The notes under the pieces: generated by a model
Database searches by the model: none
Seen by the model: the letters and a program-made list of their open reading frames with translations, nothing else
Told to the model about the DNA's origin: nothing
Shown: positions 8,908 to 18,034 of the stretch, piece by piece
Layout of the letters: every line of letters starts with the position of its first letter
How positions within the stretch are numbered: position 1 is the first letter of the stretch
Assembly (NCBI GenBank): GCA_035283685.1
Contig: DATETJ010000009.1
Coordinates: forward strand, 248,001 to 312,000
DNA from: Candidatus Bathyarchaeia archaeon
Lineage (GTDB): Archaea; Thermoproteota; Bathyarchaeia; Bathyarchaeales; Bathyarchaeaceae
Direction: 5' to 3'
Length of the DNA stretch: 64,000 bases
Made by a program: the position numbers and the translations under genes

Positions 8908-10428
8908 TTGATGTTACCGAGAAAGTTAGGAGAGAAAAAGGTATTGAAAAAGATATTGTCGGTGGTAATAATTGGTCTCCTATGCCTCTCAATGTTATCG
9001 ATACACACGATGGCTCAGGTTACCACACAGCCCGCCATAACTTGGAACAATCCTAAGCCATTTACCTCGGATGCCCCTATCGATGTCTGGCCTGCCATTT
9101 TACAGGATAGAAGCGATAAGATCTGGCTTGTATGGGGAAGGTATACGTCCTCTGGATATTATAGTAGCCTGGACATCTTATACTCTACGTCTACAGATTT
9201 TGGAAACACCTGGTCTGGACCGAAAATCTTGGTTACAGGTCTCATTAACGTCGAGAGAATCAGCCTCCTTCAAGATTCTATGGGAACCTTATGGGTTGCC
9301 TGGTCAGCCACAACCCAGTATGGAGGCGGACCTTCTGCCATCTACATTACGCAGTCTTCCGATAATGGCGCAACATGGGCTCAACCAAGGATGCTCTTCA
9401 GTGGGCATCAAGTTGGACTACCGAGCCTTGTCGAAACGCCCAGTGGGATACTGCTTTTCTTCCGGCCGTACCCGAACGTGGCTTATAGTATTACTGGAGA
9501 TTTTGGGGCGACATGGTCTGCCCCAACAGTCATTGCCTCGCCACCCTATGGTGAGAATCATTCCCCGTCCGCAATGAGGGATTCTTCTGGAAGGATTTGG
9601 TTAGCCTTCAATAGATACGTGGGAGGACAGTATCAGGGACCGGTCGACATTTATTACAAAACATCGGATGACGAGGGGACTACTTGGTCACTGGAACAGC
9701 AGGCGACTGCCATGGAAGGAACATACTGGGCTGAAAGACCGATATTCCTGGAATACCAGAGAGAGATCTACCTATTCTTCCAACGATGGGTCAGGCTCGA
9801 TGGGGGTCCCACCCCTCTATACAATGTTACTTACATCAAATACGGGACAGGGGGATGGACGGTACCAGTAGACATCGCTGGCACTACTTCATACTACTTC
9901 ATGCATGAAGACATGGGGTTGGCAGAAGTAGATAACATGGTCTGGGTGGCTTGGGACTATAGCCCGGGATCCTATTTCGCAACCAGCAGCGACATTTGGT
10001 ATATGACTGGAATAACGGCCGGTGCGCCTCCACCTTCTATAGTTTCGGCAACAGTAGATATTGACCCCGATACGCTGAACTTGAAGAGCAATGGCGAATT
10101 TGTCACCGTCTACATTGAATTGCCTAATGGCTATAATGTAGCAGACATAGACCTCACAACAGTCCAACTTGAAGGTATTTCAGCAATAACAGACCCACAG
10201 TACGGTTTCGTCACCGACCCAGCAGCATACCTTGTGGACCACGATGGAGACGGAATAATGGAGCGTATGGTGAAGTTTGACAGAGCCACAGTGCAAACTT
10301 ATCTAACAAATGAACCAGACTACGAGTCTGCACCAAAGTTCTATGACCTCAGATTGACAGTCACAGGTGAACTCTTAGACGGAACACCGTTTGAGGGCAC
10401 CGACACCATCACAGTAATAAGGCAGTAG
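8908..10428 (+). CDS. Secreted Asp-box (BNR) repeat protein with shared C-terminal module
   Basis: The protein (up to 506 residues) starts with a basic segment and a hydrophobic signal helix (KKILSVVIIGLLCLSML). Four Asp-box motifs follow (STDFGNTW, SSDNGATW, TGDFGATW and a TSDDEGTTW variant), the hallmark of sialidase-fold beta-propellers; no sialidase catalytic set could be confirmed, so the substrate is unknown. The last 120 residues (from ATVDIDPDTLNLKSNG) form a separate module with an acidic loop DHDGDGIMER, shared with the next gene. The start is uncertain: TTG 8908, ATG 8911, or TTG 8944, which has GGAGAG upstream and gives a cleaner signal peptide. Confidence 0.75.
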   Translation: MMLPRKLGEKKVLKKILSVVIIGLLCLSMLSIHTMAQVTTQPAITWNNPKPFTSDAPIDVWPAILQDRSDKIWLVWGRYTSSGYYSSLDILYSTSTDFGNTWSGPKILVTGLINVERISLLQDSMGTLWVAWSATTQYGGGPSAIYITQSSDNGATWAQPRMLFSGHQVGLPSLVETPSGILLFFRPYPNVAYSITGDFGATWSAPTVIASPPYGENHSPSAMRDSSGRIWLAFNRYVGGQYQGPVDIYYKTSDDEGTTWSLEQQATAMEGTYWAERPIFLEYQREIYLFFQRWVRLDGGPTPLYNVTYIKYGTGGWTVPVDIAGTTSYYFMHEDMGLAEVDNMVWVAWDYSPGSYFATSSDIWYMTGITAGAPPPSIVSATVDIDPDTLNLKSNGEFVTVYIELPNGYNVADIDLTTVQLEGISAITDPQYGFVTDPAAYLVDHDGDGIMERMVKFDRATVQTYLTNEPDYESAPKFYDLRLTVTGELLDGTPFEGTDTITVIRQ

Positions 10429-10750
10429 AAAACAAAAGCTGAACAAGACTCACAACCTCTTTTTCCTTTAACACTTTTTTGCCAAGTAGAGCGCGCTCTG
10501 AATTAGGCTTTTTCTAAGCTTGACGAGAATTTCTCAAGTACACGTGTCAAATCTTTTTAACTCATCTTAAGAGTATCTTTTGTAGCAAAAACGAACATGC
10601 TGCAGATCTAACTTCAGTCGATTTTTCAAATATTTTGTCAATGAGTAATTGGGGTGAGATAGAAGTTTCCTCTATAAATATATCCTACAATAATGTTTTA
10701 AGACAAACCCTGAGATAACATGATTTTACAAAGATTGGGAGATAAGTGCA
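10429..10750. other. Intergenic region between two secreted-protein genes
   Basis: T-rich runs directly after the upstream stop can end transcription. A 12-nt palindrome AGAGCGCGCTCT lies near 10488-10499. The promoter of the next gene is in the last 80 bases. Nothing else is apparent. Confidence 0.5.
10673..10680 (+). promoter_or_regulatory. TATA box of the propeller gene
   Basis: TATAAATA lies 71 to 78 bases before the ATG at 10751, a usual archaeal promoter element. It implies a short 5' leader of about 45 bases. Confidence 0.5.
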
Positions 10751-12289
10751 ATGAAGAAAGTAATACTTGGAGTAGTGTTACCATTGCTGTTAACCAGCAT
10801 GCTAATGTCGGCATTTAACATTCGGGCAACAATGTCTTCTGAACCGCCTGCAACAGATTGGAGTAAAACATATGGAGGAACAGGCGAAGACTCGGCCTAT
10901 TCGGTTATTCAAACGTCGGATGGAGGATACGCATTGGGGGGTCGCACCACATCCTATGGTGCTGGTAACTACGATTTCTGGCTGGTTAAGACCGATTCGG
11001 TCGGAAACATGCTTTGGAATCGAACCTACGGAGGAGCAAATGTTGACCAAGCTGAGAGTTTGGTTCAGACAAGTGACGGGGGATATGCACTCGTTGGCTA
11101 TACATATTCATTTGGTGCTGGTGGCTCTGATTGGTGGTTGGTTAAGACGGATTCTTCGGGCAATGAGCTTTGGAGCAGGACGTATGGAGGAACGAACAAC
11201 GACTATCCCTATTGTTTGATTGAAACGATTGATGGGGGATACGCATTGGCTGGAGCTACTGCGTCTTATGGTGCTGGCGACAGTGATTTCTGGCTGGTCA
11301 AGACCGATTCGTATGGAAACATTGAGTGGAATTACACTTATGGCGGAGAAGAAGGTGACGTAGCTCAACCAATCGTTCAGACAAGAGACGGAGGATACGC
11401 ATTGCTGGGCTATAGTGGAGGCTATGGGGATCCCGCAAAGCGGGATGTTTGGTTGGTTAAAACTGATTCGTCTGGAATCATGCAATGGAACAAAAGGTAT
11501 GGAGGAGCAGGTGAAGAAATGGGACGAGAAATCGTTGAAACAAGAGACGGAGGATACGCAATAGCAGCTTTTACAACATCATATGGTGCTGGAAATAAGG
11601 ACTTCTGGCTGATTAAGACTGATGCTGCAGGAAGTTGGGAGTGGGACAGAACTTACGGAGGAGGTGCCGAGGATCAAGCGTTTTCTTTGGTTGATACAGA
11701 CGACGGCGGATATGCATTGGCAGGCTATACTGCATCCTACGGTGCTGGTGAGTGGGATTTCTGGTTAGTCAAGACAGACCTGAGTGGAACCATGGAATGG
11801 AATCAGACTTACGGAGGAACAAACAGGGATCAAGCAATCTCTATGATTAAGACAGGAGATGGCGGATATGCAATAGCAGGCTTCACGAATTCTTTCGGCG
11901 CTGGAAGCGGTGATTTTTGGCTAATAAAACTTGCTGGACTTGCACCGCCTGTAATTTCAGCAACGATTGATGTTGACCCGAATACATTGAACTTGAAGAG
12001 CAACGGCCAATGGATTACAGCGTACATAACGTTGCCTGAAGGATATAGCGTTGAAGACATTCTTCTTGAAACGGTTGAAGTAGACGGTATTTCAGCAGCT
12101 TGGTCAGATATCCAAAACAGCGTGTATATGGCTAAGTTTGACAGAGCGACAGTGCAAACTTATCTAACAAATGAGCCTGACTACGAGACTGCACCAAAGT
12201 TCTATGACATTACATTGACGGTCACAGGTGGACTCACAGACGGAACACTGTTTGAAGGCACCGACACGATTACCGTAATAAAGAAATAA
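10751..12289 (+). CDS. Secreted seven-repeat beta-propeller protein
   Basis: The product has 512 residues with an N-terminal signal helix (VILGVVLPLLLTSMLM). Seven consecutive repeats of about 50 residues follow, each with W-x-x-x-YGG, a T-x-DGGYA core and SYGAG-x-x-DFWLVKTD. Seven such repeats fit one closed seven-bladed propeller. The C-terminal 105 residues (from ATIDVDPNTLNLKSNG) match the module that ends the preceding gene, although the acidic loop is shortened here. The function is likely extracellular binding or attachment, but no ligand can be named. Neighbouring genes also encode secreted proteins. Confidence 0.8.
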   Translation: MKKVILGVVLPLLLTSMLMSAFNIRATMSSEPPATDWSKTYGGTGEDSAYSVIQTSDGGYALGGRTTSYGAGNYDFWLVKTDSVGNMLWNRTYGGANVDQAESLVQTSDGGYALVGYTYSFGAGGSDWWLVKTDSSGNELWSRTYGGTNNDYPYCLIETIDGGYALAGATASYGAGDSDFWLVKTDSYGNIEWNYTYGGEEGDVAQPIVQTRDGGYALLGYSGGYGDPAKRDVWLVKTDSSGIMQWNKRYGGAGEEMGREIVETRDGGYAIAAFTTSYGAGNKDFWLIKTDAAGSWEWDRTYGGGAEDQAFSLVDTDDGGYALAGYTASYGAGEWDFWLVKTDLSGTMEWNQTYGGTNRDQAISMIKTGDGGYAIAGFTNSFGAGSGDFWLIKLAGLAPPVISATIDVDPNTLNLKSNGQWITAYITLPEGYSVEDILLETVEVDGISAAWSDIQNSVYMAKFDRATVQTYLTNEPDYETAPKFYDITLTVTGGLTDGTLFEGTDTITVIKK

Positions 12290-12388
12290 GCTTAAAGCTG
12301 GAAATTCCAGCAACCCCCGCTTTTTCTGTTTGAACAAAGTGACGAAGTTTCTTAAACTTGAATGCGTTAGGTACCTGGGAGGAAAAAA

Positions 12389-13003
12389 TTGGAAATGAAC
12401 CTAAAGAGCATAGCGTCGTTGGTTTTGCCTATTTTCCTGTTATCCTCAATAATAATGTTCTCAGTTGTTTCCGCTGCTGAGGAACGGAAGGTTCTGGGTC
12501 GCAGCTATGTAGGTCTCGGAGTGGAGGTTCATGCCCCTCTTCAATGCGATGCCGGAGAAATTATTACGGTTAATGTGAGAATTGAGGCTTTAGAAGACGT
12601 TAAGAACGCTTCTGTAACCCTGTTCATTTGGGGTTCCAAGTCTGAAGGCTATACTCCATGGGGCACCTCTTTCACAGTCCTTGATGTCACAGATTTTCCA
12701 ACTGGAACAATTAAGAAAGAAGCATACAACATAACGATGCCCTCAGACATCGACCTAGGCTTAACCTATGGAATATTATTCCTTGATTGGAGCATATATC
12801 GCACACTTTCCTGGGAACCACAATGGGACAAAGCCAGTTTCAGAGCAACATACGTGAAGAGCCCAGACTACGAAAACCTTCAAGACAAGTATAACCAGCT
12901 TGGAATCGAATTACAGAACTCGAGAATCACGGCATACATATTCTTAGCAACAACAATAGCGCTGGTTGTCTCAACAGTATACGTCGCAAAAAAGCGAAAA
13001 TAA
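12389..13003 (+). CDS. Secreted single-pass membrane protein
   Basis: The 204-residue product has an N-terminal signal helix (residues about 8-28), a beta-rich ectodomain with a possible CARDB/COG1361-like fold, a short coiled-coil stretch (LQDKYNQLGIELQN) and a C-terminal membrane helix with a KKRK tail. It is therefore exposed outside the cell and anchored. The start is TTG 12389 with GGGAGG six bases upstream. The family is not recognised. It follows the two propeller proteins in the same direction. Confidence 0.65.
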   Translation: MEMNLKSIASLVLPIFLLSSIIMFSVVSAAEERKVLGRSYVGLGVEVHAPLQCDAGEIITVNVRIEALEDVKNASVTLFIWGSKSEGYTPWGTSFTVLDVTDFPTGTIKKEAYNITMPSDIDLGLTYGILFLDWSIYRTLSWEPQWDKASFRATYVKSPDYENLQDKYNQLGIELQNSRITAYIFLATTIALVVSTVYVAKKRK

Positions 13004-13043
13004 GTTAAGGTTAGGTTGTTGTCGGTATTGTTTGTGTTCTGCG

Positions 13044-13313
13044 CTATAACGCCTTATACCAGAACTCGAAGAGGGCAATCAAACCTGTGCTGGTTAACAA
13101 TTGCATAAAGGCTGCTATCCACCGGTTCAGTATGGTGAGCGCTTCTGCGGGCGGAATATTAAAGGCGATTGAAATCAGGGCTACAAGAATGGTTATGATA
13201 AGGGTTTCAAGGGCTTTTCTTCCGCTGAAGCTCTCTTGCGGTGTCTGCTTCAGCCAACCGCCCAAAATGTAGACTAAGGCACCTATCAACGACCAGATGA
13301 AGACACTCAACAT
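13044..13313 (-). CDS. Small membrane protein, three hydrophobic segments
   Basis: The 89-residue product has hydrophobic segments near residues 3-20, 36-53 and 65-86, separated by a charged loop (KQTPQESFSGRKALE). The size and layout are holin-like, but that resemblance is weak and no phage genes are nearby. Function unknown. It converges with the preceding gene. Confidence 0.5.
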   Translation of the reverse strand: MLSVFIWSLIGALVYILGGWLKQTPQESFSGRKALETLIITILVALISIAFNIPPAEALTILNRWIAAFMQLLTSTGLIALFEFWYKAL

Positions 13314-13437
13314 TTCGGCTCATTCACCTCCTTTTGCGCCTATCTGTCTTGGCCATTAAACTGCTTGTTAGAGCGCGCGCTCACGTTTCGTCTTTAACCC
13401 GCCTGAGATGGGATGAGAAAGCATATGTGGAAATGCG

Positions 13438-14075
13438 GTGCATCTCGATATCAAAGGTGAAGCTGAAATGCGCCCCAGTGAACGGGTGAAATGCCCAGAT
13501 TTTCCATGTCAAGATGTGAACAAGAAGAGCTACATAATTCCCAACGTAGAGGTTGACGTCAACAAGATCACGGTGTTTATGATTTCAGAGGCGCCTCCCG
13601 ACAACCTTGGCGACTACTTCTACGCCCCTAAGAATCCATTCTACGCTGGGACAACTGTGCAGGCGTTCAATGATGCCGGCTTCAATGTTGCTAGCGTGAA
13701 AGACGTGTTGAGCTTGTGTGTGTACGTGACTACTGCCATTAAATGTGGTAAGACTGCCTATTCGATAGCTGCAGAGACCATAGATAACTGCTCTATCCGG
13801 ATATTGGAGAATGAGCTAAGCCTGTTCCGAAGTTGAAGGCTGTCTTGCTTATGGGGGACACTGCCATCAAAGCGATGAATCTGATTGCCCAAAGAAGCAC
13901 GGGCAAGAGAATCGTTCCTTCTGGTCCAACCTACAAGATCAGAAAAGGCAAGTACTTCTTTAAACAGCTCCGGGTTTTTCCTTCATACCTGTAGACGGGC
14001 AAGAGTTACTTAATCGAGAAATCGAAACGAAAGATGATAGCAGAAGACATAAAGACCGCGTTAGAGCTTCATTGA
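13438..14075 (+). pseudogene. Broken uracil-DNA-glycosylase-like gene
   Basis: The sequence resembles a uracil-DNA glycosylase superfamily protein: an N-terminal cysteine segment (KCPDFPCQDVNKKSY), the loop MISEAPPDN and the later segment LLMGDTAIKAMN. Two lesions break it. A single-base loss near 13828 changes CTG TTC CCG AAG to CTG TTC CGA AGT and gives a stop at 13834-13836. In the continued frame a TAG at 13992-13994 stands where the context (VFPSYL-stop-TGKSYL) suggests a glutamine codon. The frame then runs to a TGA at 14073-14075. The likely original start is ATG 13468 or the GTG at 13438. An assembly error could explain the first lesion, but hardly both. Confidence 0.75.
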
Positions 14076-14127
14076 CCCTTCCGATTCCTCTTCAAAACAA
14101 CCCATAAAAAGCGCTCCTGAGAAATCG

Positions 14128-14904
14128 GTGAATTGTATGAACACGCCAAAAGCCAAGCATGCGATTGTCAGACCTGTAGCTGATTCATATGACCAGTGTG
14201 TGAGGACGGGTAACGAGAGGATTGATGTTGCGCTTGCGAAGAAGCAGCATAGAGACTACTGTGAGGCTTTGCAGAGTCTTGGGTTGAAGCTGATTTGGGT
14301 TAGAGGCGATAATACTCTACCAGATGGTTGCTTCGTTGAGGACACGGCTTTCATTCTAGGCGAGAAGGCTGTAATCTGTAACATAAAGGTGAAGTCTCGA
14401 GCCAAGGAAGTGGTTGAAGTTGCCAAGGTGCTGGAAACATTGAAGAATGTTTGTTACATCAAGCCGCCGGCGACGATTGATGGCGGAGACGTCCTCAATA
14501 TTGGAAGTAGAGTTTTTGTGGGTCTTTCCAAACGGACCAACATGCACGCTGTACGTCAGCTAAGAGAAATCGTTCGGAAAGACGGCTTTGATGTAACGCC
14601 TGTTAAGGTTAGCAAAGTGCTTCACCTGAAGTCTGCGTGCACTTATCTCGGCGGCAATTATGTTATTGTGGCTGAAGGCCGCTTTGACATAGATGTTCTG
14701 AAAGGCTACAGTAAGATCGTGGTTCCTAGAGGTGAGGAACGTGCTGCAGATTGTCTGTCTGTGAACGGAACGGTTTTGACAGCGAAGGGTCATCCTAAGA
14801 CGGTGAGGCTAGTTGAAAGCAAAGGCTTCGCAGTCAAAGAGCTTGATATATCAGAGTTCCGCAAAGGAGACGGCGCCTTGACATGCCTTTCGATATTGTG
14901 CTAG
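14128..14904 (+). CDS. DDAH-like guanidino hydrolase (amidinotransferase fold)
   Basis: The 258-residue product matches the dimethylarginine dimethylaminohydrolase family of the pentein fold. The conserved pieces are PDGCFVEDTA (Glu71, Asp72), TIDGGDVL (near 117-123), LHLKSACTYLG with the catalytic His166, and ALTCLSI with the nucleophile Cys253. Family members hydrolyse arginine derivatives to citrulline. In archaea the real substrate may be arginine or ornithine-related, so I do not name it. The start is GTG 14128 or ATG 14137. It stands alone between a broken gene and a membrane protein. Confidence 0.85.
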   Translation: MNCMNTPKAKHAIVRPVADSYDQCVRTGNERIDVALAKKQHRDYCEALQSLGLKLIWVRGDNTLPDGCFVEDTAFILGEKAVICNIKVKSRAKEVVEVAKVLETLKNVCYIKPPATIDGGDVLNIGSRVFVGLSKRTNMHAVRQLREIVRKDGFDVTPVKVSKVLHLKSACTYLGGNYVIVAEGRFDIDVLKGYSKIVVPRGEERAADCLSVNGTVLTAKGHPKTVRLVESKGFAVKELDISEFRKGDGALTCLSILC

Positions 14905-14953
14905 CATATGCCACTAAACATAAAACCTCGAACCGCGCTTGAATATCTCTTGA

Positions 14954-15349
14954 GTGAGGTGTTTGGTAAAACCCAAACCTTTGAGGCGGCATAGGCTAGG
15001 ATTTTACATGTCACTTGCGGCTGGACTGGCTTATGCAGGCTTTACTTTCATCTTCGGACGCTTTCTGTCTATGACTTCGCTATTATTCCTGTTCGCTCTC
15101 GCAGTGTTGTTTGGAGCTGTCCTCGTAAGGCTTGGCGGCAAGGTCATTGGCGGATTCATCGTTGCAGGTTTTGCGTTCCTGTGGTGGTACTTTGGCATGG
15201 CTGGACCGTATGTCACATTTGGAGGCTTGATGATTAACCTCAGAAGCCCGCTCGGAATCATTTGTTCAGGGGCTCTGGTGCTGGGCCTTGCGGCAGGCGC
15301 ATTGGACGTAGCCGAAGCTGTGTTCTTAGGCTCGAGACTTCGGAATTAG
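14954..15349 (+). CDS. Small membrane protein, four hydrophobic segments
   Basis: The 131-residue product has a basic N-terminus (KPKPLRRHR) and four hydrophobic helices rich in Gly, Ala and Phe. It is a membrane protein of unknown function. The annotated start is GTG 14954, with ATG 15009 as an alternative that would begin at the first helix. It lies 50 bases after the DDAH-like gene in the same direction. Confidence 0.55.
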   Translation: MRCLVKPKPLRRHRLGFYMSLAAGLAYAGFTFIFGRFLSMTSLLFLFALAVLFGAVLVRLGGKVIGGFIVAGFAFLWWYFGMAGPYVTFGGLMINLRSPLGIICSGALVLGLAAGALDVAEAVFLGSRLRN

Positions 15350-15442
15350 TGCGGCTAACTCAAGTACGTGGATAATGTCTGCCAGATTACGTTAGAGTTC
15401 GTTTGTTTCTTTGAATATGCGTGCTTTCCATCAGCTTACCCC

Positions 15443-15505
15443 CGTGCATAGTTGGTTGCACAATGTGCGCTCCCATTTGGCTAGGGTCGTTTAGAGCTTC
15501 TGGGA
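15443..15505 (-). pseudogene. Fragment duplicated from the 3' end of the GINS gene
   Basis: About 60 bases here resemble the 3' part of the GINS gene at 16582-16643. Read on the minus strand, with one extra base removed, the fragment encodes ALNDLAKWERTLCNQL, against TLNDLAKEERTLYNQL in the gene. The extra base disrupts the frame, so this is a decayed partial copy about 1 kb from its source. Confidence 0.7.
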
Positions 15506-15532
15506 AAAGGTTATCATGTTGTTTTCGAAATC

Positions 15533-16468
15533 TTGGATACTAAGCGGGACCTTGTCTATATGACTCATCACTGGGGATATGTTGGGGCTGTATCGGCTGC
15601 AGTCTTGTTTGGATTGAGTTCAACGCTGAATAAGATCATCTTGGTAGAGGTTCATCCGCTTGTTGTCGCTGGGCTCATCTATTTCATTGCTGGTGTGTTT
15701 CTTTTTGTTGTTCGTTTTTCTCCGCTTCATGCGATAATCCTTAGCTGGTTGGAGACTCCTACGAAGGTGGAACCAACTATGGAGAAGAAAGACTATGCTG
15801 TTCTCTTGCTGGTTGCGATTTCTGGTGCGGTGGTGGCTTCTTTTCTGTTTATTCATGGTCTAAGCTTGACGACCGCTGTAAATGCGTCTCTGTTGCTTAA
15901 CATGGAGTCTTTGTTTACGGTTGTTATAGCTTTCATTTTTCTGAGGGAAAGGGGGTTGCGAAAAGATTACTTTGGTGTTCTTCTGCTAGTCCTTGGAGCC
16001 GTTCTTGTAACTACTAGAGGCGAGTTTCAGAGTCTCACGTCGGCAACAGAGTTTGCTGGAAACTTGTTGATTGTTCTTGCCTGTTTGTTTTGGGGAATTG
16101 ACAACAATCTTAGCAGGTTCTTGAGTAAGAAACGTGATTTGCCTCATCTAGTTGCTTTGAAATGTCTTTTGGGTGGTTCGATCGTGTTGGTTTCGGCGTT
16201 GCTTCTTAATGTGAACTTTAGGATTTCAGTTCTTTCTTTACCGTATTTGTTTTCTGTTGGAGCTTTCAGCATCGGGTTCTCTATTGTCTTGTTCATGTTT
16301 GCTTTGAGGGAAATAGGCTCCATGAAGACAGGGGTAATATTCTCAACTTCCTCTATTTTTGGAGCCATATTCGCGTTCATTGTGCTCAAAGAGACCTTAA
16401 CCGTTGTTCAGGTAGGTGCTGGCCTAGTAATGTTTCTCGGCGTCTACTTTCTGTATAAGGAACCATAG
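15533..16468 (+). CDS. EamA/DMT-family transporter
   Basis: The 311-residue product has ten hydrophobic segments in two similar halves, the layout of drug/metabolite transporters. Family signatures include SAVLFGLSSTLNKI in helix 1, LLLNMESLFTVVIAFIFLRE at the end of the first half and the parallel SSIFGAIFAFIVLKE in the second. The transported compound cannot be predicted. The start is TTG 15533 or ATG 15560 (TTG gives an extra 9 residues). Its coding strand is rich in G and T, unlike the replication genes. Confidence 0.85.
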   Translation: MDTKRDLVYMTHHWGYVGAVSAAVLFGLSSTLNKIILVEVHPLVVAGLIYFIAGVFLFVVRFSPLHAIILSWLETPTKVEPTMEKKDYAVLLLVAISGAVVASFLFIHGLSLTTAVNASLLLNMESLFTVVIAFIFLRERGLRKDYFGVLLLVLGAVLVTTRGEFQSLTSATEFAGNLLIVLACLFWGIDNNLSRFLSKKRDLPHLVALKCLLGGSIVLVSALLLNVNFRISVLSLPYLFSVGAFSIGFSIVLFMFALREIGSMKTGVIFSTSSIFGAIFAFIVLKETLTVVQVGAGLVMFLGVYFLYKEP

Positions 16469-16535
16469 TCCTACAAAACGGCGACCATGAGCCTTCTCGC
16501 TTATTCTAAGCCTCTAATCAACGACAGAATCAGCT

Positions 16536-17129
16536 TCATGGCTCATTTGACTCTTTCATAATTCCTGTTTTCCATTCATTTACTAGAGCGTATAGTTGGT
16601 TGTATAGTGTGCGTTCTTCTTTGGCTAGGTCGTTTAGGGTTTCATTTGTTTGTTCAGGCGAGCTGGCTAAGGAGACGATCTTGCGTTGGCGTATGTTGAT
16701 AATGTCTCTGGCTACAGCTTCAGCCTTACGGTATTCCGCGTTTCTCTCTGGACTGCTGTTGGCGCCTTTCTTAAGGCGAGATAAGAAGCGTCTCAGGCGC
16801 GGATAGAAGTCTTCTTCAACATGGCTTACCTGCCTGGCATGCTGTACTTTTTCTTTCCACAGAATCTTATCTAGCTTCCTGATGTCTAGCAGCTCTTCTT
16901 CACGGAATCTGGTAATTCCAGCACGCTCAAGCTCAGTGGCTACCCAGTATTGAACTTCGTATTCTTTGCCCTCTTCAAAAGGCCCAACCTTCATGCCGAC
17001 AAGTTGGATTTCTGGACAGTTGCGGTTGCACATTACTCTTACTGGGGCGTTTTCGAAAGCGAAGTCTGTGTCCCTTATGGACATGGATTCTTTAGCGGTC
17101 AAGGTGAGTGAACGGCTCCTTCTCTCCAA
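16536..17129 (-). CDS. GINS complex subunit, Gins23 type
   Basis: The 197-residue product has a small beta domain first (residues about 35-70, with GPFEEGKEYEVQYWVA) and then a helical domain (about 85-190, with EEDFYPRLRRFLSRLKK and DIINIRQRKIVSLAS). In archaea the B-then-A domain order marks Gins23; GINS bridges MCM and other fork proteins. The start is TTG 17129; an ATG 15 codons further in is possible. It stands alone upstream of a toxin-antitoxin cluster, and a decayed copy of its 3' end lies 1 kb away. Confidence 0.75.
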   Translation of the reverse strand: MERRSRSLTLTAKESMSIRDTDFAFENAPVRVMCNRNCPEIQLVGMKVGPFEEGKEYEVQYWVATELERAGITRFREEELLDIRKLDKILWKEKVQHARQVSHVEEDFYPRLRRFLSRLKKGANSSPERNAEYRKAEAVARDIINIRQRKIVSLASSPEQTNETLNDLAKEERTLYNQLYALVNEWKTGIMKESNEP

Positions 17130-17251
17130 GAAGTGGACTGTTTTAGAGAATTGTGGTTTGGATGATTTAAGGTTAGCAGAGGAAACTCAGGTCGTAATAC
17201 GAGCGCGGAAAATTCCCGATATCTGAAGGTGGGCAAGCAGTTTGTTGAGGG

Positions 17252-17593
17252 TCAGGTTTGCTCCTTGAGAATTTGGGAGACCTGTTTCTTCAGTTCTGGG
17301 AGTTTGTTCTCGACTATGTCCCAGATGATTTCCAAGTCGACTCCAGAGTATTCGTGGATAAGAATATCTCTTAAGCCCGATATTTTTTTCCATTCGATGG
17401 TAGGTGTGTTTTCTTTAAGTTCATTGGGTATTCTTTTTGCGGCTTCGCCTATGATTTCTAAGTTTCGAACTACGGCATCTATGACTAGCTCAGTTTTCTT
17501 GAACTGTTGAAAAGAGAGATTTCTTGTATACCTCTCTATCTTGGCTATTGCTTGGGCTATGTCTCTCAGGTAGACCTGTTGGGTCTTAGGCAT
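17252..17593 (-). CDS. hepT: HepT-like HEPN toxin
   Basis: The 113-residue helical product carries the HEPN ribonuclease motif R-x4-H-x-Y in [12 protein letters not shown]. In characterised HepT toxins the Arg and His are catalytic, and the Tyr is adenylylated by the partner MntA to switch off RNA cleavage. That tyrosine is present. The gene overlaps the 3' end of the nucleotidyltransferase gene by 8 bases, so the two are co-transcribed, antitoxin first. Confidence 0.9.
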   Translation of the reverse strand: MPKTQQVYLRDIAQAIAKIERYTRNLSFQQFKKTELVIDAVVRNLEIIGEAAKRIPNELKENTPTIEWKKISGLRDILIHEYSGVDLEIIWDIVENKLPELKKQVSQILKEQT

Positions 17594-17879
17594 ATTCTAC
17601 CTCTCTCATTATGTATGGCTTTATCTGAGGTTTCAAGGCGTCTAAGATGACCAGATCAACTTTGCATTTTAGTTGTTTCTCAAGGTAGAATTTTAGTTCC
17701 ATGTAGTTGTCAAAGGTTTTCATGCCTTTTTTGAACTCAACGATAATATCGACGTCGCTTTGTTCTTTTTGTTCATTGCGGGTGAATGAGCCAAATAGGC
17801 CTATCTTTTTGACTCCGTATTTTTGGATTTGTTCTCTGCTTTCCTGTATGTTGTGGATTATCTCCTTTTTTGTCAGCAT
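17586..17879 (-). CDS. mntA: MntA-like nucleotidyltransferase antitoxin
   Basis: The 97-residue product is a minimal nucleotidyltransferase. It has the GS-x10-DxD signature ([15 protein letters not shown]) that binds ATP and metal, followed by IIVEF. In the MntA-HepT system it transfers AMP to the toxin. It overlaps the hepT gene downstream. Confidence 0.9.
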   Translation of the reverse strand: MLTKKEIIHNIQESREQIQKYGVKKIGLFGSFTRNEQKEQSDVDIIVEFKKGMKTFDNYMELKFYLEKQLKCKVDLVILDALKPQIKPYIMREVEYA

Positions 17880-18004
17880 TCGAATGACCTAAGAGCAGAT
17901 ATGCTGTATGCTAAATGAAGATTTTTCGGTTGTCCGCATCCATAATAGAGTTGAAGGTTAGATTTGTTGCGTGTCGAATGCGGGGAGCAAGGTTTAAGTG
18001 TTTT

Positions 18005-18022
18005 GTAAACAGTATTGTTTAC
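18005..18022. promoter_or_regulatory. Palindromic operator before the RHH/RelE pair
   Basis: The 18-nt site GTAAACA-gtat-TGTTTAC is a perfect inverted repeat with 7-nt arms. It lies 13 bases before the ATG of the ribbon-helix-helix gene. Proteins of that fold usually bind such palindromes and repress their own operon, so autoregulation is likely. Confidence 0.65.
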
Positions 18023-18034
18023 GGTGGTTGTTTC

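Noticed and set aside
13044-13313. A holin or prophage gene
   Set aside because: Only size and hydrophobicity fit; there are no phage structural or lysis genes nearby.
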